Part shown: one piece after another, positions 5,585 through 12,119 of the stretch | How the letters are laid out: the number at the start of each line of letters is the position of its first letter | Numbering within the stretch: position 1 is the stretch's first letter | IMG/VR virus record: IMGVR_UViG_3300036861_000338 | Location: 1 to 22,772 of that record | Origin: a virus | Length of the DNA: 22,772 nucleotides | Strand: one strand, 5' to 3' | Program-made: the position numbers and the translations under genes | Notes under the pieces: generated by a model | Database searches by the model: none | Told to the model about the DNA's origin: nothing | The model's input: only the letters and a program-made list of their open reading frames with translations

Positions 5585-5612
5585 TTGACAATCACGCTAG
5601 ATTTCGTACTCA
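5585..5612 (+). promoter_or_regulatory. Possible promoter before the second HNH gene
   Basis: A perfect TTGACA at 5585-5590 lies in the short gap before the HNH gene. Sixteen bases further on is TACTCA at 5607-5612, a poor -10. The perfect -35 in such GC-rich DNA is notable, but the -10 is weak. Confidence 0.3.
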
Positions 5613-5625
5613 GCGGAGTGTGCCC

Positions 5626-5967
5626 ATGGCCTTACGCAGGTGCTTGGAGTGCTTCCGCTGGGCCCTTCCCGGCAGGCCTCGCTGCGCCATCCATGAGCGC
5701 GCCAAGCAGCAGGCCAAGGACGCCAAGCGCCCCACCCGCCGCAGCCATATCGAGCAGCAGCGCCGCCGCCAGCAGGTGCAAGCCGTGCCCTTCTGCCAGT
5801 GGCCGGGGTGCGGCGCCACCGAGGACCTAACCGCAGGGCACCTCATCGACGTGGCGGCAGCGGAGGCAGCAGGTGTCCCCATCGCTGAGGCTGAGGCTGG
5901 CCCGCTGGTCACCCTCTGTAGGCGTCACAATTCAAGCAGTGGTGCCACCGTCAGGAGGAACCCGTGA
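5626..5967 (+). CDS. HNH endonuclease, small (113 aa)
   Basis: ATG 5626 has GGAG eight bases upstream. The N-terminus carries a zinc-finger-like set (Cys6, Cys9, Cys20, His23), then a basic helical linker with a QQRRRQQ run. The HNH part shows CQWPGC (57-62), TAGH (69-72, His72 in the catalytic position) and TLCRRHNSSSG (96-106). This GCG-ATEDL-TAGH...LCRRHN pattern is common in small actinophage HNH proteins. The ORF could begin at 5494, but that would overlap the previous gene and skip the promoter-like gap. A free-standing homing-type nuclease is likely. A TTA codon sits at codon 3. Confidence 0.8.
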   Translation: MALRRCLECFRWALPGRPRCAIHERAKQQAKDAKRPTRRSHIEQQRRRQQVQAVPFCQWPGCGATEDLTAGHLIDVAAAEAAGVPIAEAEAGPLVTLCRRHNSSSGATVRRNP

Positions 5968-6146
5968 GCGAGGCGCAGCGGGCCTACCGCAAGCCGGACA
6001 TCGAGTTCCGCCGCAAGTGGTACGGCGGCACCTACGGCACCCACATCGGCTACCGAACCTACGGCCACATCTACTGGCGACCCCTCATCATCGTCGTCCT
6101 CGGCCGGGTACTTCTCGGTCGCAAGCACCTCAGGAGATCACCATGA
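5964..6146 (+). CDS. Hypothetical protein with C-terminal hydrophobic segment, 60 aa
   Basis: GTG 5964 overlaps the HNH stop and has a strong AGGAGG six bases upstream. The first 40 residues are rich in Tyr, Arg and Gly (KWYGGTYGTHIGYRTYGHIY). A short hydrophobic segment (PLIIVVLGRVLLG) and a basic tail (RKHLRRSP) follow. It may insert in or lie against the membrane. Its end overlaps the ATG of the secreted peptide gene, whose AGGAG lies in its last codons. Function unknown. Confidence 0.55.
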   Translation: MSEAQRAYRKPDIEFRRKWYGGTYGTHIGYRTYGHIYWRPLIIVVLGRVLLGRKHLRRSP

Positions 6147-6319
6147 CCAAGGCGCGCATCGCCGTCGTCGGCGTCGCCCTGTTCGCCCTGTCCGCCATCG
6201 GCCTGTCCGCCGCCCTCGCCGACCCCCCGGCCGGCAACAGCGGCCACTCCAACAACGGCTCCACCCAGTGCCAGGCCAGCGGCCAGGACCACTGCCCGCC
6301 GTTCGGCACCGACAAGTAG
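6143..6319 (+). CDS. Small secreted peptide, 58 aa, with signal sequence
   Basis: ATG 6143 follows AGGAG at close spacing. The N-terminus is a textbook signal peptide: MTKAR, a hydrophobic core (IAVVGVALFALSAIGLSAA), then ALA before DPP, a likely signal peptidase cut after about residue 27. The mature part of about 31 residues is polar, with Asn, Ser, Gly and two cysteines (QCQASG and HCPPFG) that could form a disulfide outside the cell. No family recognised. A phage-encoded exported mini-protein could act on the host surface, which is inference. Confidence 0.65.
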   Translation: MTKARIAVVGVALFALSAIGLSAALADPPAGNSGHSNNGSTQCQASGQDHCPPFGTDK

Positions 6320-6330
6320 CCACGGCACCC

Positions 6331-6480
6331 GTGCCGATTCTCACCGTCATCCTCGGTGTGCTCGCCGCGCTGTCGTTCTTCGCAGACGCCATCGGCGTCA
6401 AGGGCGGCGACGTGGTCCTGTTCAGCCTCGGCCTGGGGTTCTGGGCCGCCGCATGGACGGCCAGCAAACGCGGAGCCTGA
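6331..6480 (+). CDS. Small two-segment membrane protein, 49 aa
   Basis: GTG 6331 is the first start after the previous stop that gives a clean hydrophobic protein (MPILTVILGVLAALSFFADA, then a second hydrophobic segment VVLFSLGLGFWAAAW and a basic end SKRGA). Two transmembrane segments joined by a short loop and a positive C-terminus would fit a small holin-like protein, but such features are common and no lysin is in view. The start lies inside a perfect palindrome CGGCAC-CC-GTGCCG at 6323-6336, which could limit its translation. The ribosome site is poor. Confidence 0.5.
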   Translation: MPILTVILGVLAALSFFADAIGVKGGDVVLFSLGLGFWAAAWTASKRGA

Positions 6481-6494
6481 GCGGGAGGGTAGGG

Positions 6495-6541
6495 GGGCGG
6501 GGCCGGCACGTCCGTCTTGTCCGACTCTCGCGCCCCCGCCC
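6495..6541 (+). terminator. Possible hairpin between accessory and terminase genes
   Basis: GGGCGGGG at 6495-6502 can pair with CCCCGCCC at 6534-6541 across a loop of 31 bases. It lies in the 117-base gap before the small terminase gene, where the overlapping early run ends. There is no T run and the loop is long, so terminator activity is uncertain. Confidence 0.3.
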
Positions 6542-6597
6542 AATCGATCTCGCTGTGCCGACCCATCAGACGTCTCGGGCTGCGGAGGTGAAGGGTC

Positions 6598-7026
6598 ATG
6601 CCCCAGGTTCCGAGCTTCGAGCCGCATGGCCACAAGCCGCGGGTCGGCCCGCTCGAGCTTCCTGCCGAGGGCTACCAGGGCGAGGTCCCGGCCTGGCCGC
6701 TGCCCGGTCGGTGGACCAAGGCCGAGCAGGAGGCCTGGCCGCAGCTCTGGCGGACCCCACAGGCATTCGCGTGGGTGAAGCTCGGCTGGACGCGAACGGT
6801 GGCGCGCTACTGCCGGATCATGCTCCGTGCTGAGCGGCCCGGATCGGCGGCAGCGATCCAGGCGCAGGCGAGCAAGCTGGAGACGGAGCTTGGGCTGACG
6901 CCGAAGGCGATGCGGCTGCTGCTGTGGACGGTCGGCCAGCCGACTGCTGAACCGGTGGCCCAGGGTGGCGAGGGGAACGTCTCGTCGCTGGAGGACCGCC
7001 GCCAGCGGCTGGCCGGCGGTGCGTGA
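6598..7026 (+). CDS. terS: Terminase small subunit
   Basis: A 142-residue protein just upstream of the large terminase. It has the layout of actinophage small terminases: a Pro-rich N-terminus (ELPAEGYQGEVPAWPLPGRW), a Trp-rich helix (EQEAWPQLWRTPQAFAWV), a central Arg-rich helix, and a segment LETELGLTPKAMRLLLW near residues 95-112 that matches the usual 'ELGLTPKARRRL' region. Small terminases recognise viral DNA and form the ring that starts packaging with the large subunit. ATG 6598 is preceded by GGAGG with about ten bases of spacing. It begins a new gene block after an untranslated gap. Confidence 0.8.
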   Translation: MPQVPSFEPHGHKPRVGPLELPAEGYQGEVPAWPLPGRWTKAEQEAWPQLWRTPQAFAWVKLGWTRTVARYCRIMLRAERPGSAAAIQAQASKLETELGLTPKAMRLLLWTVGQPTAEPVAQGGEGNVSSLEDRRQRLAGGA

Positions 7027-8642
7027 CGTCGACCCCGAGGGCCGCCCGACCCTCGGCTGGCAGGTCCTGGCGTGGATTGAAGCCTACCTGGTGCATGGCC
7101 CGGGCGACGTGCAGGGTACCCCGATCCGCCTAGATGACGAGCTGACCGCGTTCCTGCTGCGCGCCTATGCCCTAGACCCGGTGACCGGGAGGCGGGTCTA
7201 CGACGAGGCGCTGCTGAGTCGGCCGAAGGGGCGGGCGAAGTCGGAGCTGGCCGGGATGCTGGTCTGCGCGGAGGCCAGGGGCCCGGTCCGGTTCGACGGC
7301 TGGGACGCGGCCGGGGAGCCGGTCGGCCGCTCGGTGCGGTATCCGTTTGTGCGGGCCCTCGCTACTGAGGAAGGGCAGGCCGGGAACACCTACGCCAACG
7401 TGGCCTACATGCTGGAGGTCGCCCGCGACACTCACCCCGAGATGTTTGGCGGCGTCGACCTCGGGCGAGACTGGCAGACTTCCACGCGGGTGTATCTGCC
7501 CGGGGGAGGTGAGATTCGACCTAGCACCGCGAGCTCGGCCGCCAAGGACGGCGGCAAGGAGACCTTCGCGGTGGCTAGATCGAGGGGAAGCCGACGAGAC
7601 CCACCTGTACGTGCTGCCGGAGCTGCGGAGCATGTACCGGATGGTGCGGCGCAACACCGCCAAGCGCCGCGACAGCCAAGGCTGGATGCTCCAGACCTCC
7701 ACCATGTACGCGCCCGGCGAGGTGTCGGTCGCTGAGGACACCCACGTCGAGCACGCCAAGGGCGCCCTGCCGCGGCTACTGCTGGACCACAAGGGTGCCG
7801 CCGACGACGCGGTCCCCGATCTTGGCGACGACCGGGCGCTGCTGGCCGAGCTCCATCACGGCTACGGCCCGTTCGCCGGGGTCATGGACCTGCCGCGGCT
7901 GATGGCCGAGATCCGAGATCCGCGGTTTGATGAGAACGAGCAGCGCCGCTACTTCCTGAACCAGCGCCGCGCCGGCGCGGCGCGTTGGGTCGACCCGCAG
8001 GTGTGGGCGGCCCGGGCCGACCCAACGGTGACAGTGGCCGATGGCGAGCCGATCACGGTCGGGTTCGACGGGTCGATCAGTCGGGACTCGACCACGCTGC
8101 TGGGCTGCACCCGCGACCGCCACTGGTTCGTGATCGCCATGTGGGAGCGGACACCCGGGCGGACCGGCGATGGTTGGGTGGTGCCGCAGGCCGAGGTCGA
8201 CCAAGCCGTCGCCGACACCTTCGCCAGGTGGCGGGTGCCGCGGTTCTACGGCGACCCGCGGGAGTACCGGGCGTGGCTAGCGACCTGGGCGGAGCGGTAC
8301 GGCAAGGACGTGGTCGCGGAGTTCCCGACCAACTCGGCGGGCCGGTTCGCGCCGGCGGTGCTGGCCGCCGACGCCGGCATCCGTTCCGGTGAGCTGACCC
8401 ACGACGGCGACCCGCGGCTGGCCCGCCATGTCGCCAACGCGCACAAGCTGTACGTGCGGCTGCGGGTCGACGACGGCGAGGCGCGCCCGTTCGTGTTGCA
8501 GAAGGACCGCCCGCATTCCCCCCGCAAGATCGACGGTGCGGTGGCCGGGGTGCTCGCAGACGCGGCCCGCATCGACGCGCTAGCGGCCGGGCTGTTCGAG
8601 GCGGAACCAGCAGCGGCTGCCCCATGGGCGGCGTACCGGTAG
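7019..8642 (+). CDS. terL: Terminase large subunit, apparent +1 frameshift in the Walker B region
   Basis: GTG 7019 overlaps the small terminase by eight bases. Frame 2 encodes the N-terminal ATPase: a Walker A-like SRPKGRAKSE at residues 67-76 and later the DGGKETFAV strand leading to Walker B. From about 7574 this frame becomes Arg/Ala-rich, ending at 7735. Conserved sequence instead continues in frame 0, where ADETHLYVLPEL reads on to a TAG at 8640-8642. The C-terminal nuclease has VGFDGSISRD and the RKIDGAVAGVLADAARIDA helix. A single-base skip at 7574 gives FAVLDRGEADETHLY (540 residues); removing sixteen bases gives FAVADETHLY (535). Either way the motor's catalytic Asp-Glu pair comes from the second frame, so intact packaging depends on resolving this site. 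Confidence 0.85.
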
Positions 8643-8653
8643 GAGGCGAACCG

Positions 8654-8923
8654 ATGGCAGTGCGCCAGCTCCCGCTTCGCCGTCCGCTGTTGCTGGACCC
8701 CCGAGCCATGCTGGAACGCCCCGCGCGTGTGGGCCGGCGGCTGTGGGACCGCGCCCGCCGGGCGTCCCATCTGGTGCGCGCCCGCGTCGGCTATTCGGGC
8801 GGCGTCGCGGTGGCCGCGTGGGGTGTCGGGGTGCAGTTCGGCCTCGGCTGGGCGCTGATGCTCGGCGGTCTCGTCATGGCGGTGTCATTCCTGTTGCTGT
8901 ATCCGGTGGACGGTAGCCCGTGA
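8654..8923 (+). CDS. Small membrane protein between terminase and portal, 89 aa
   Basis: ATG 8654 is chosen because a perfect AGGAGG lies at 8641-8646, seven bases upstream; an in-frame ATG at 8624 is inside the terminase gene. The first 45 residues are strongly basic (RPARVGRRLWDRARRA). Two hydrophobic segments follow (GGVAVAAWGVGVQFGLGWAL and LGGLVMAVSFLLLYPV). Small membrane proteins at this position are common in actinophages, and their role is not established. Its stop overlaps the portal GTG. Confidence 0.7.
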   Translation: MAVRQLPLRRPLLLDPRAMLERPARVGRRLWDRARRASHLVRARVGYSGGVAVAAWGVGVQFGLGWALMLGGLVMAVSFLLLYPVDGSP

Positions 8924-10431
8924 CGAACCTGCTGCAGCACGCCCGCCGCGGGTTCTCCTGGCCGTTCCCGACCGACCCCGACCCGTTCCAGCTCGGCATG
9001 GGCGGCTACTTCGCGGTCGGCACCTCGGGGCAGGTCGACCAGGAGGGCATCGAGGCCAACTTCGCGGGTCTGGTCGAGGGGGCGCTGAAGGCCAACGCGG
9101 TGGTGTTCGCGGTGGAGTCCAAGCGCGTCGACATCTTCTCGGAGGCGTGGTTCATCTGGCAGGCGTTCAACGCCGGCAAGCCGGGCCGCCTGTTCTCCAC
9201 CCCCGACCTGGACATCCTCGAACAGCCGTGGCCGCATGCCACGACCGGGGACCTGCTCGCTAAGGCGCTACTGCACGCCGACCTGGGTGGCAACGCCTAC
9301 CCGGCCCGCACCGCCGACGACTCCGACCAGATTCGTCTGCTGCGTCCCGACTGGGTGACGCTGGTCATGGGGGACCGCAACGGCCGGCCGGTGCAGAGCG
9401 CCAGCCAGCTCGACGCCAACCTGATCGGCCTCATCTACGACCCCAAGGATGGCTCGACCGAGCCGGAGGCGCTGACGCGGTCGGAGTTCGCCCACTTCGC
9501 GCCCAAGCCCGACCCCATGGCACGGTTCCGGGGGATGTCGTGGTTGACGCCGGTGATCCGGGAGATCGAGGGCGACCAGGCCACCACCGAACACAAGCTC
9601 GGGTTCTTCCGCAACGGCGCCACCCCCCAGCTCGTCGTGTCATTTGACGCCTCGGTGTCACAGGAGGCGTTCGAGAAGTTCGTGTCCAAGATGGACCGGG
9701 AGAACGTCGGGTGGCGCAACGCCTACCGCACCCTCTACCTCGGCGGCGGCGCGGATGTGACGGTGGCCGGCAAGGACCTCGCCCAACTGGACTTCTCCAA
9801 CACCCAGGGCAAGGGCGAGACGAGGATCGCCGCCGCCGCCGGCATCCATCCCGTGATCGCTGGGCTGTCGGAGGGCCTCCAGGGCAGCTCGCTGAACGCG
9901 GGGAACTTCGGCGCTGCCCGGCGGGTCACCGCCGACACGACCCTACGGCCGCTGTGGCGCAACGTCTGCGGGTCGCTTCAGGCGATCGTGCCGCCACCCA
10001 ACCGGGGCGCCAGGCTGTGGTTCGACGAGAGCCAGATCGCGTTCCTCCGCGAGGACGCCGCCGACCGCGCCCAGGTCCAGTTCGTCAAGGCCCAGACGAT
10101 CCGCCAGTACGTGGAGGCCGGGTTCGAGCCCGCGTCGGCGGTGGAGGCCGCTAACACCGAGGACGAGACCCTGCTGCGGCACACCGGATTGACCAGCGTG
10201 CAGCTCATCCGGCCGGGTGAGGGCGACGGACAGACCCCGGCGACCCCCGCCGAGCAGGCCCGCAACCTCGTCGAGATGGTCCAGAAGGTCTACCTCGGGG
10301 TCGGCGTGGTGCTGTCGGCTGAGGAAGCCAGGGCGCTGCTGAACCAGGCCGGCGCCAACCTGAGCCCCGGTGGGCTCCGCGCCATCGCCGCGAGCAACGG
10401 CAAGCCCCCGGTCCCGGCCGGGGTGGGCTGA
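8920..10431 (+). CDS. Portal protein (HK97/SPP1-like)
   Basis: GTG 8920 overlaps the upstream TGA. The 503-residue product has the phage portal layout. A helical N-terminus (EGALKANAVVFAVESKRVDIFSE in two parts) is followed by the wing region with GDLLAKALLHADLGGNAY. Then come a clip/stem with HFAPKPDPMARFRGMSWLTP and a long helix, the tunnel-loop region with FFRNGATPQLVVS, and the GIHPVIAGLSEGLQG motif typical of HK97-family portals. The C-terminal helix ends in a Gly/Pro-rich tail. Portals form the dodecameric ring at one capsid vertex through which DNA passes. Its place after terminase and before the protease is the standard order. Confidence 0.93.
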   Translation: MTNLLQHARRGFSWPFPTDPDPFQLGMGGYFAVGTSGQVDQEGIEANFAGLVEGALKANAVVFAVESKRVDIFSEAWFIWQAFNAGKPGRLFSTPDLDILEQPWPHATTGDLLAKALLHADLGGNAYPARTADDSDQIRLLRPDWVTLVMGDRNGRPVQSASQLDANLIGLIYDPKDGSTEPEALTRSEFAHFAPKPDPMARFRGMSWLTPVIREIEGDQATTEHKLGFFRNGATPQLVVSFDASVSQEAFEKFVSKMDRENVGWRNAYRTLYLGGGADVTVAGKDLAQLDFSNTQGKGETRIAAAAGIHPVIAGLSEGLQGSSLNAGNFGAARRVTADTTLRPLWRNVCGSLQAIVPPPNRGARLWFDESQIAFLREDAADRAQVQFVKAQTIRQYVEAGFEPASAVEAANTEDETLLRHTGLTSVQLIRPGEGDGQTPATPAEQARNLVEMVQKVYLGVGVVLSAEEARALLNQAGANLSPGGLRAIAASNGKPPVPAGVG

Positions 10432-10434
10432 GCG

Positions 10435-11886
10435 ATGCCCTACCACGTCGATGAGACATCCCAGTGTCCGGCGTCCAAGCCGTTCGGGGTCATCAAGGAC
10501 GCCGACGGGTCGGTGGACGGCCGCTGCCACGCCACCCGTGAGGCCGCAGAACGCCAGATGGCCGCCCTGTACGCGGCCGAGCCGCAAGCATCCAGGAGGG
10601 CAGCCGTGGCCGTGTCCAACCGGCCCTGGTCGGACTTCACCCAAGCGGACTACACCGACGAGCAGTGGGCCCGCGCGTGCCTGATCGACACCGGCGAAGG
10701 CGCGGGCAAGCAGCGCTACAAGCTCCCCGTCCGCGAACCCAGCGGCGCGCTGAACCGCAACGCGGTGCATGCCGCCGGCGGCGGCCACGGTGTCGGGGCG
10801 GTGACGGGTGTCTCCCCGGACAAGAAGCGCGCCGCCGCCCGCAAGCTCGTCAGCCTCTACCGCAACGACCTCAACGAAGACCCCCCGGAGGGCCTCATGA
10901 CCGCAGCAGGGATGAGCGCGACGGGCAGCCGCACCGACCAGCTGCTCGACGGCCTGCACCCCTATGTCCGCTCGTTCCCGCTGGAGGACATCCGCATCCG
11001 CGCCGGCGGTGACGGCCGCACCGTGGAGGCCTACGCGGCGGTGTTCGATACCCCCGCCGAGATCCACGACCAGGACGGCCACTACCTCGAGGTCAACGAC
11101 CGCGTCATGTTCAACCGCGCCATCAGCGATGCCGCCCCTGCGGGCGGCCGCACCGGCTGGCGCGTCGGGGTCTTCTACAACCACGGCATGACGATCTACC
11201 GGACCCCCTCGGAGCGGGGGTCGGTCCCGATCGGGTCGCCGATGGAGGTCAAGGCCGATGCCCGCGGGCTGTGGACGCTGACCCGCTACCACCGCACCGC
11301 GCTGGCCGACGAGGTCCTTGAGCTGATCCGCGAGGGCGCCATCGATGGCTACAGCTTCCAGGGCATGTACCTGCGGTCGTCGGCGACCGACCACACCGGC
11401 CGCCCCATCACCCGGATACCCCGCGGCGGGTTCCGTCCCGGCCCGGGCGGGGAGCTGGTCACGGTCCGGCGGATGGAATCGACGCTGCGGGAGTACGGCC
11501 CGACCCCGTTCCCCGCCTACGCCGAGGCGGCAGTGGTCGGGATGCGCGCTGGCCTGGCCGCGCAGCTGCTCTCCAGCCTGGCCCCCGGCGAGCGTGCGCA
11601 ACTCGCCACCCTGCTCCGGGATGACGCTCCCCCCGACGCTCCGCAGGACGCGGACTCGTCGGACGACCAGCCATCCCCCGACGCTCCCGACGATTCGGGA
11701 CTCGTCGCCGACGACTCGCCCCCCTCTGAGGAGGAGGAGCACTCGAGCCGGCATGACCAGCTTGTGACGCGCATCCGCGCGCTCAAGGCCGACCGTCCCG
11801 GTCTGCTGCCGCCACCGGTCGTCACCCGCGCCGCCGAGGCGCTGGCGACCCGCCGTGGCAGCGCCTCGGGCGACCAGCCCGGATGA
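10435..11886 (+). CDS. Prohead protease (HK97-type) with fused N-terminal domains
   Basis: A 483-residue capsid maturation protein. Residues 1-50 are a small domain (FGVIKDADGSVDGRCHATRE, then RQMAALYAAE). Residues 58-150 form a second domain starting AVSNRPWSDFTQADYTDEQW and rich in Lys/Arg. From about 190 to 330 lies the HK97 serine protease fold: VEAYAAVFDTPAEI, FYNHG with catalytic His250, GLWTLTRYH and GYSFQG with catalytic Ser307. An acidic Asp/Pro/Ser linker (about 395-440) and a basic tail follow. It cuts the capsid protein's N-terminal delta domain and itself during head maturation. Two in-frame internal starts with strong ribosome sites (GTG 10606 and ATG 10897) could give shorter forms at the domain boundaries. 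Confidence 0.88.
   Translation: MPYHVDETSQCPASKPFGVIKDADGSVDGRCHATREAAERQMAALYAAEPQASRRAAVAVSNRPWSDFTQADYTDEQWARACLIDTGEGAGKQRYKLPVREPSGALNRNAVHAAGGGHGVGAVTGVSPDKKRAAARKLVSLYRNDLNEDPPEGLMTAAGMSATGSRTDQLLDGLHPYVRSFPLEDIRIRAGGDGRTVEAYAAVFDTPAEIHDQDGHYLEVNDRVMFNRAISDAAPAGGRTGWRVGVFYNHGMTIYRTPSERGSVPIGSPMEVKADARGLWTLTRYHRTALADEVLELIREGAIDGYSFQGMYLRSSATDHTGRPITRIPRGGFRPGPGGELVTVRRMESTLREYGPTPFPAYAEAAVVGMRAGLAAQLLSSLAPGERAQLATLLRDDAPPDAPQDADSSDDQPSPDAPDDSGLVADDSPPSEEEEHSSRHDQLVTRIRALKADRPGLLPPPVVTRAAEALATRRGSASGDQPG
10594..10608 (+). promoter_or_regulatory. Internal ribosome site and GTG start in the protease gene
   Basis: AGGAGGG at 10594-10600 lies five bases before an in-frame GTG at 10606. A protein from this start would begin MAVSNRPWSDF and have 426 residues, exactly where the second domain begins. 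It may mark an originally separate gene later fused in frame. Confidence 0.5.
10887..10899 (+). promoter_or_regulatory. Internal ribosome site and ATG start before the protease fold
   Basis: GGAGGG at 10887-10892 lies four bases before an in-frame ATG at 10897 (MTAAGMSATG). A protein from here would have 329 residues and hold the whole protease fold and acidic tail without the N-terminal domains. Confidence 0.5.
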
Positions 11887-12119
11887 ACCCCCGGGAGATC
11901 GCAGATCGGCAGGAGGCGATCCGCGCCGAGCTGCGCGGGCTCGCCGCCGACGGACCCGTCACCGACGGGCCACGCGGCGACCTCGCCGACGAGCTCCTGG
12001 ACGAGTACGAACGGCTGGAGGCCAGACGGAAGCTGCTGCGGCGGCTTCGGCAGATGCGGGTCACGAAAGCGCTCCGGCCGGGCCACGACGGTCCGGCCGG
12101 GCAAGGAGGCTCGAAGTGA
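11883..12119 (+). CDS. Short coiled-coil protein related to the capsid delta domain, 78 aa
   Basis: ATG 11883 overlaps the protease stop (ATGA). The 78-residue product opens MNPREIADRQEAIRAELRGL and continues with LADELLDEYERLEARR. The major capsid protein next door opens MNLREILDRQEAIRAELKKI and has VDTLVDEYDRLEERR at the same distance. The two are clearly duplicates, and a 26-base stretch is identical (11904-11929 and 12137-12162). In HK97-type phages the capsid N-terminus (delta domain) acts as an internal scaffold. This gene may thus supply a free scaffold-like helix, or be a remnant of a duplication. Its end overlaps the capsid GTG. Confidence 0.75.
   Translation: MNPREIADRQEAIRAELRGLAADGPVTDGPRGDLADELLDEYERLEARRKLLRRLRQMRVTKALRPGHDGPAGQGGSK
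11904..11929 (+). repeat. 26-base direct repeat shared with the capsid gene, copy 1
   Basis: Identical to 12137-12162. Encodes part of the DRQEAIRAEL helix in the small coiled-coil protein and marks a gene-part duplication. Confidence 0.85.

Noticed and set aside
5541-5588. A 15-codon ORF (starting MSEFGNTVPG) right after the 155-residue gene
   Set aside because: No good ribosome site and no coding character; it overlaps the promoter-like gap before the HNH gene.
4288-5595. Minus-strand open frame of 435 codons across several small genes
   Set aside because: It spans many plus-strand genes with precise overlaps and ribosome sites. Its product is Arg/Gly/Cys-rich low-complexity sequence.
5537-5830. 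GTG-started frame overlapping the stop of the 155-residue gene
   Set aside because: The overlap is suggestive, but after about 35 codons it becomes Ala/Ser/Pro-rich shadow of the HNH gene. At most a remnant of a gene split by the HNH insertion.
9943-11754. Very long open frame on the minus strand (603 codons) over the portal and protease genes
   Set aside because: GC-rich coding DNA leaves the opposite strand open. The product is Arg/Gly/Val-rich without domains, while the plus strand carries clear portal and protease motifs.
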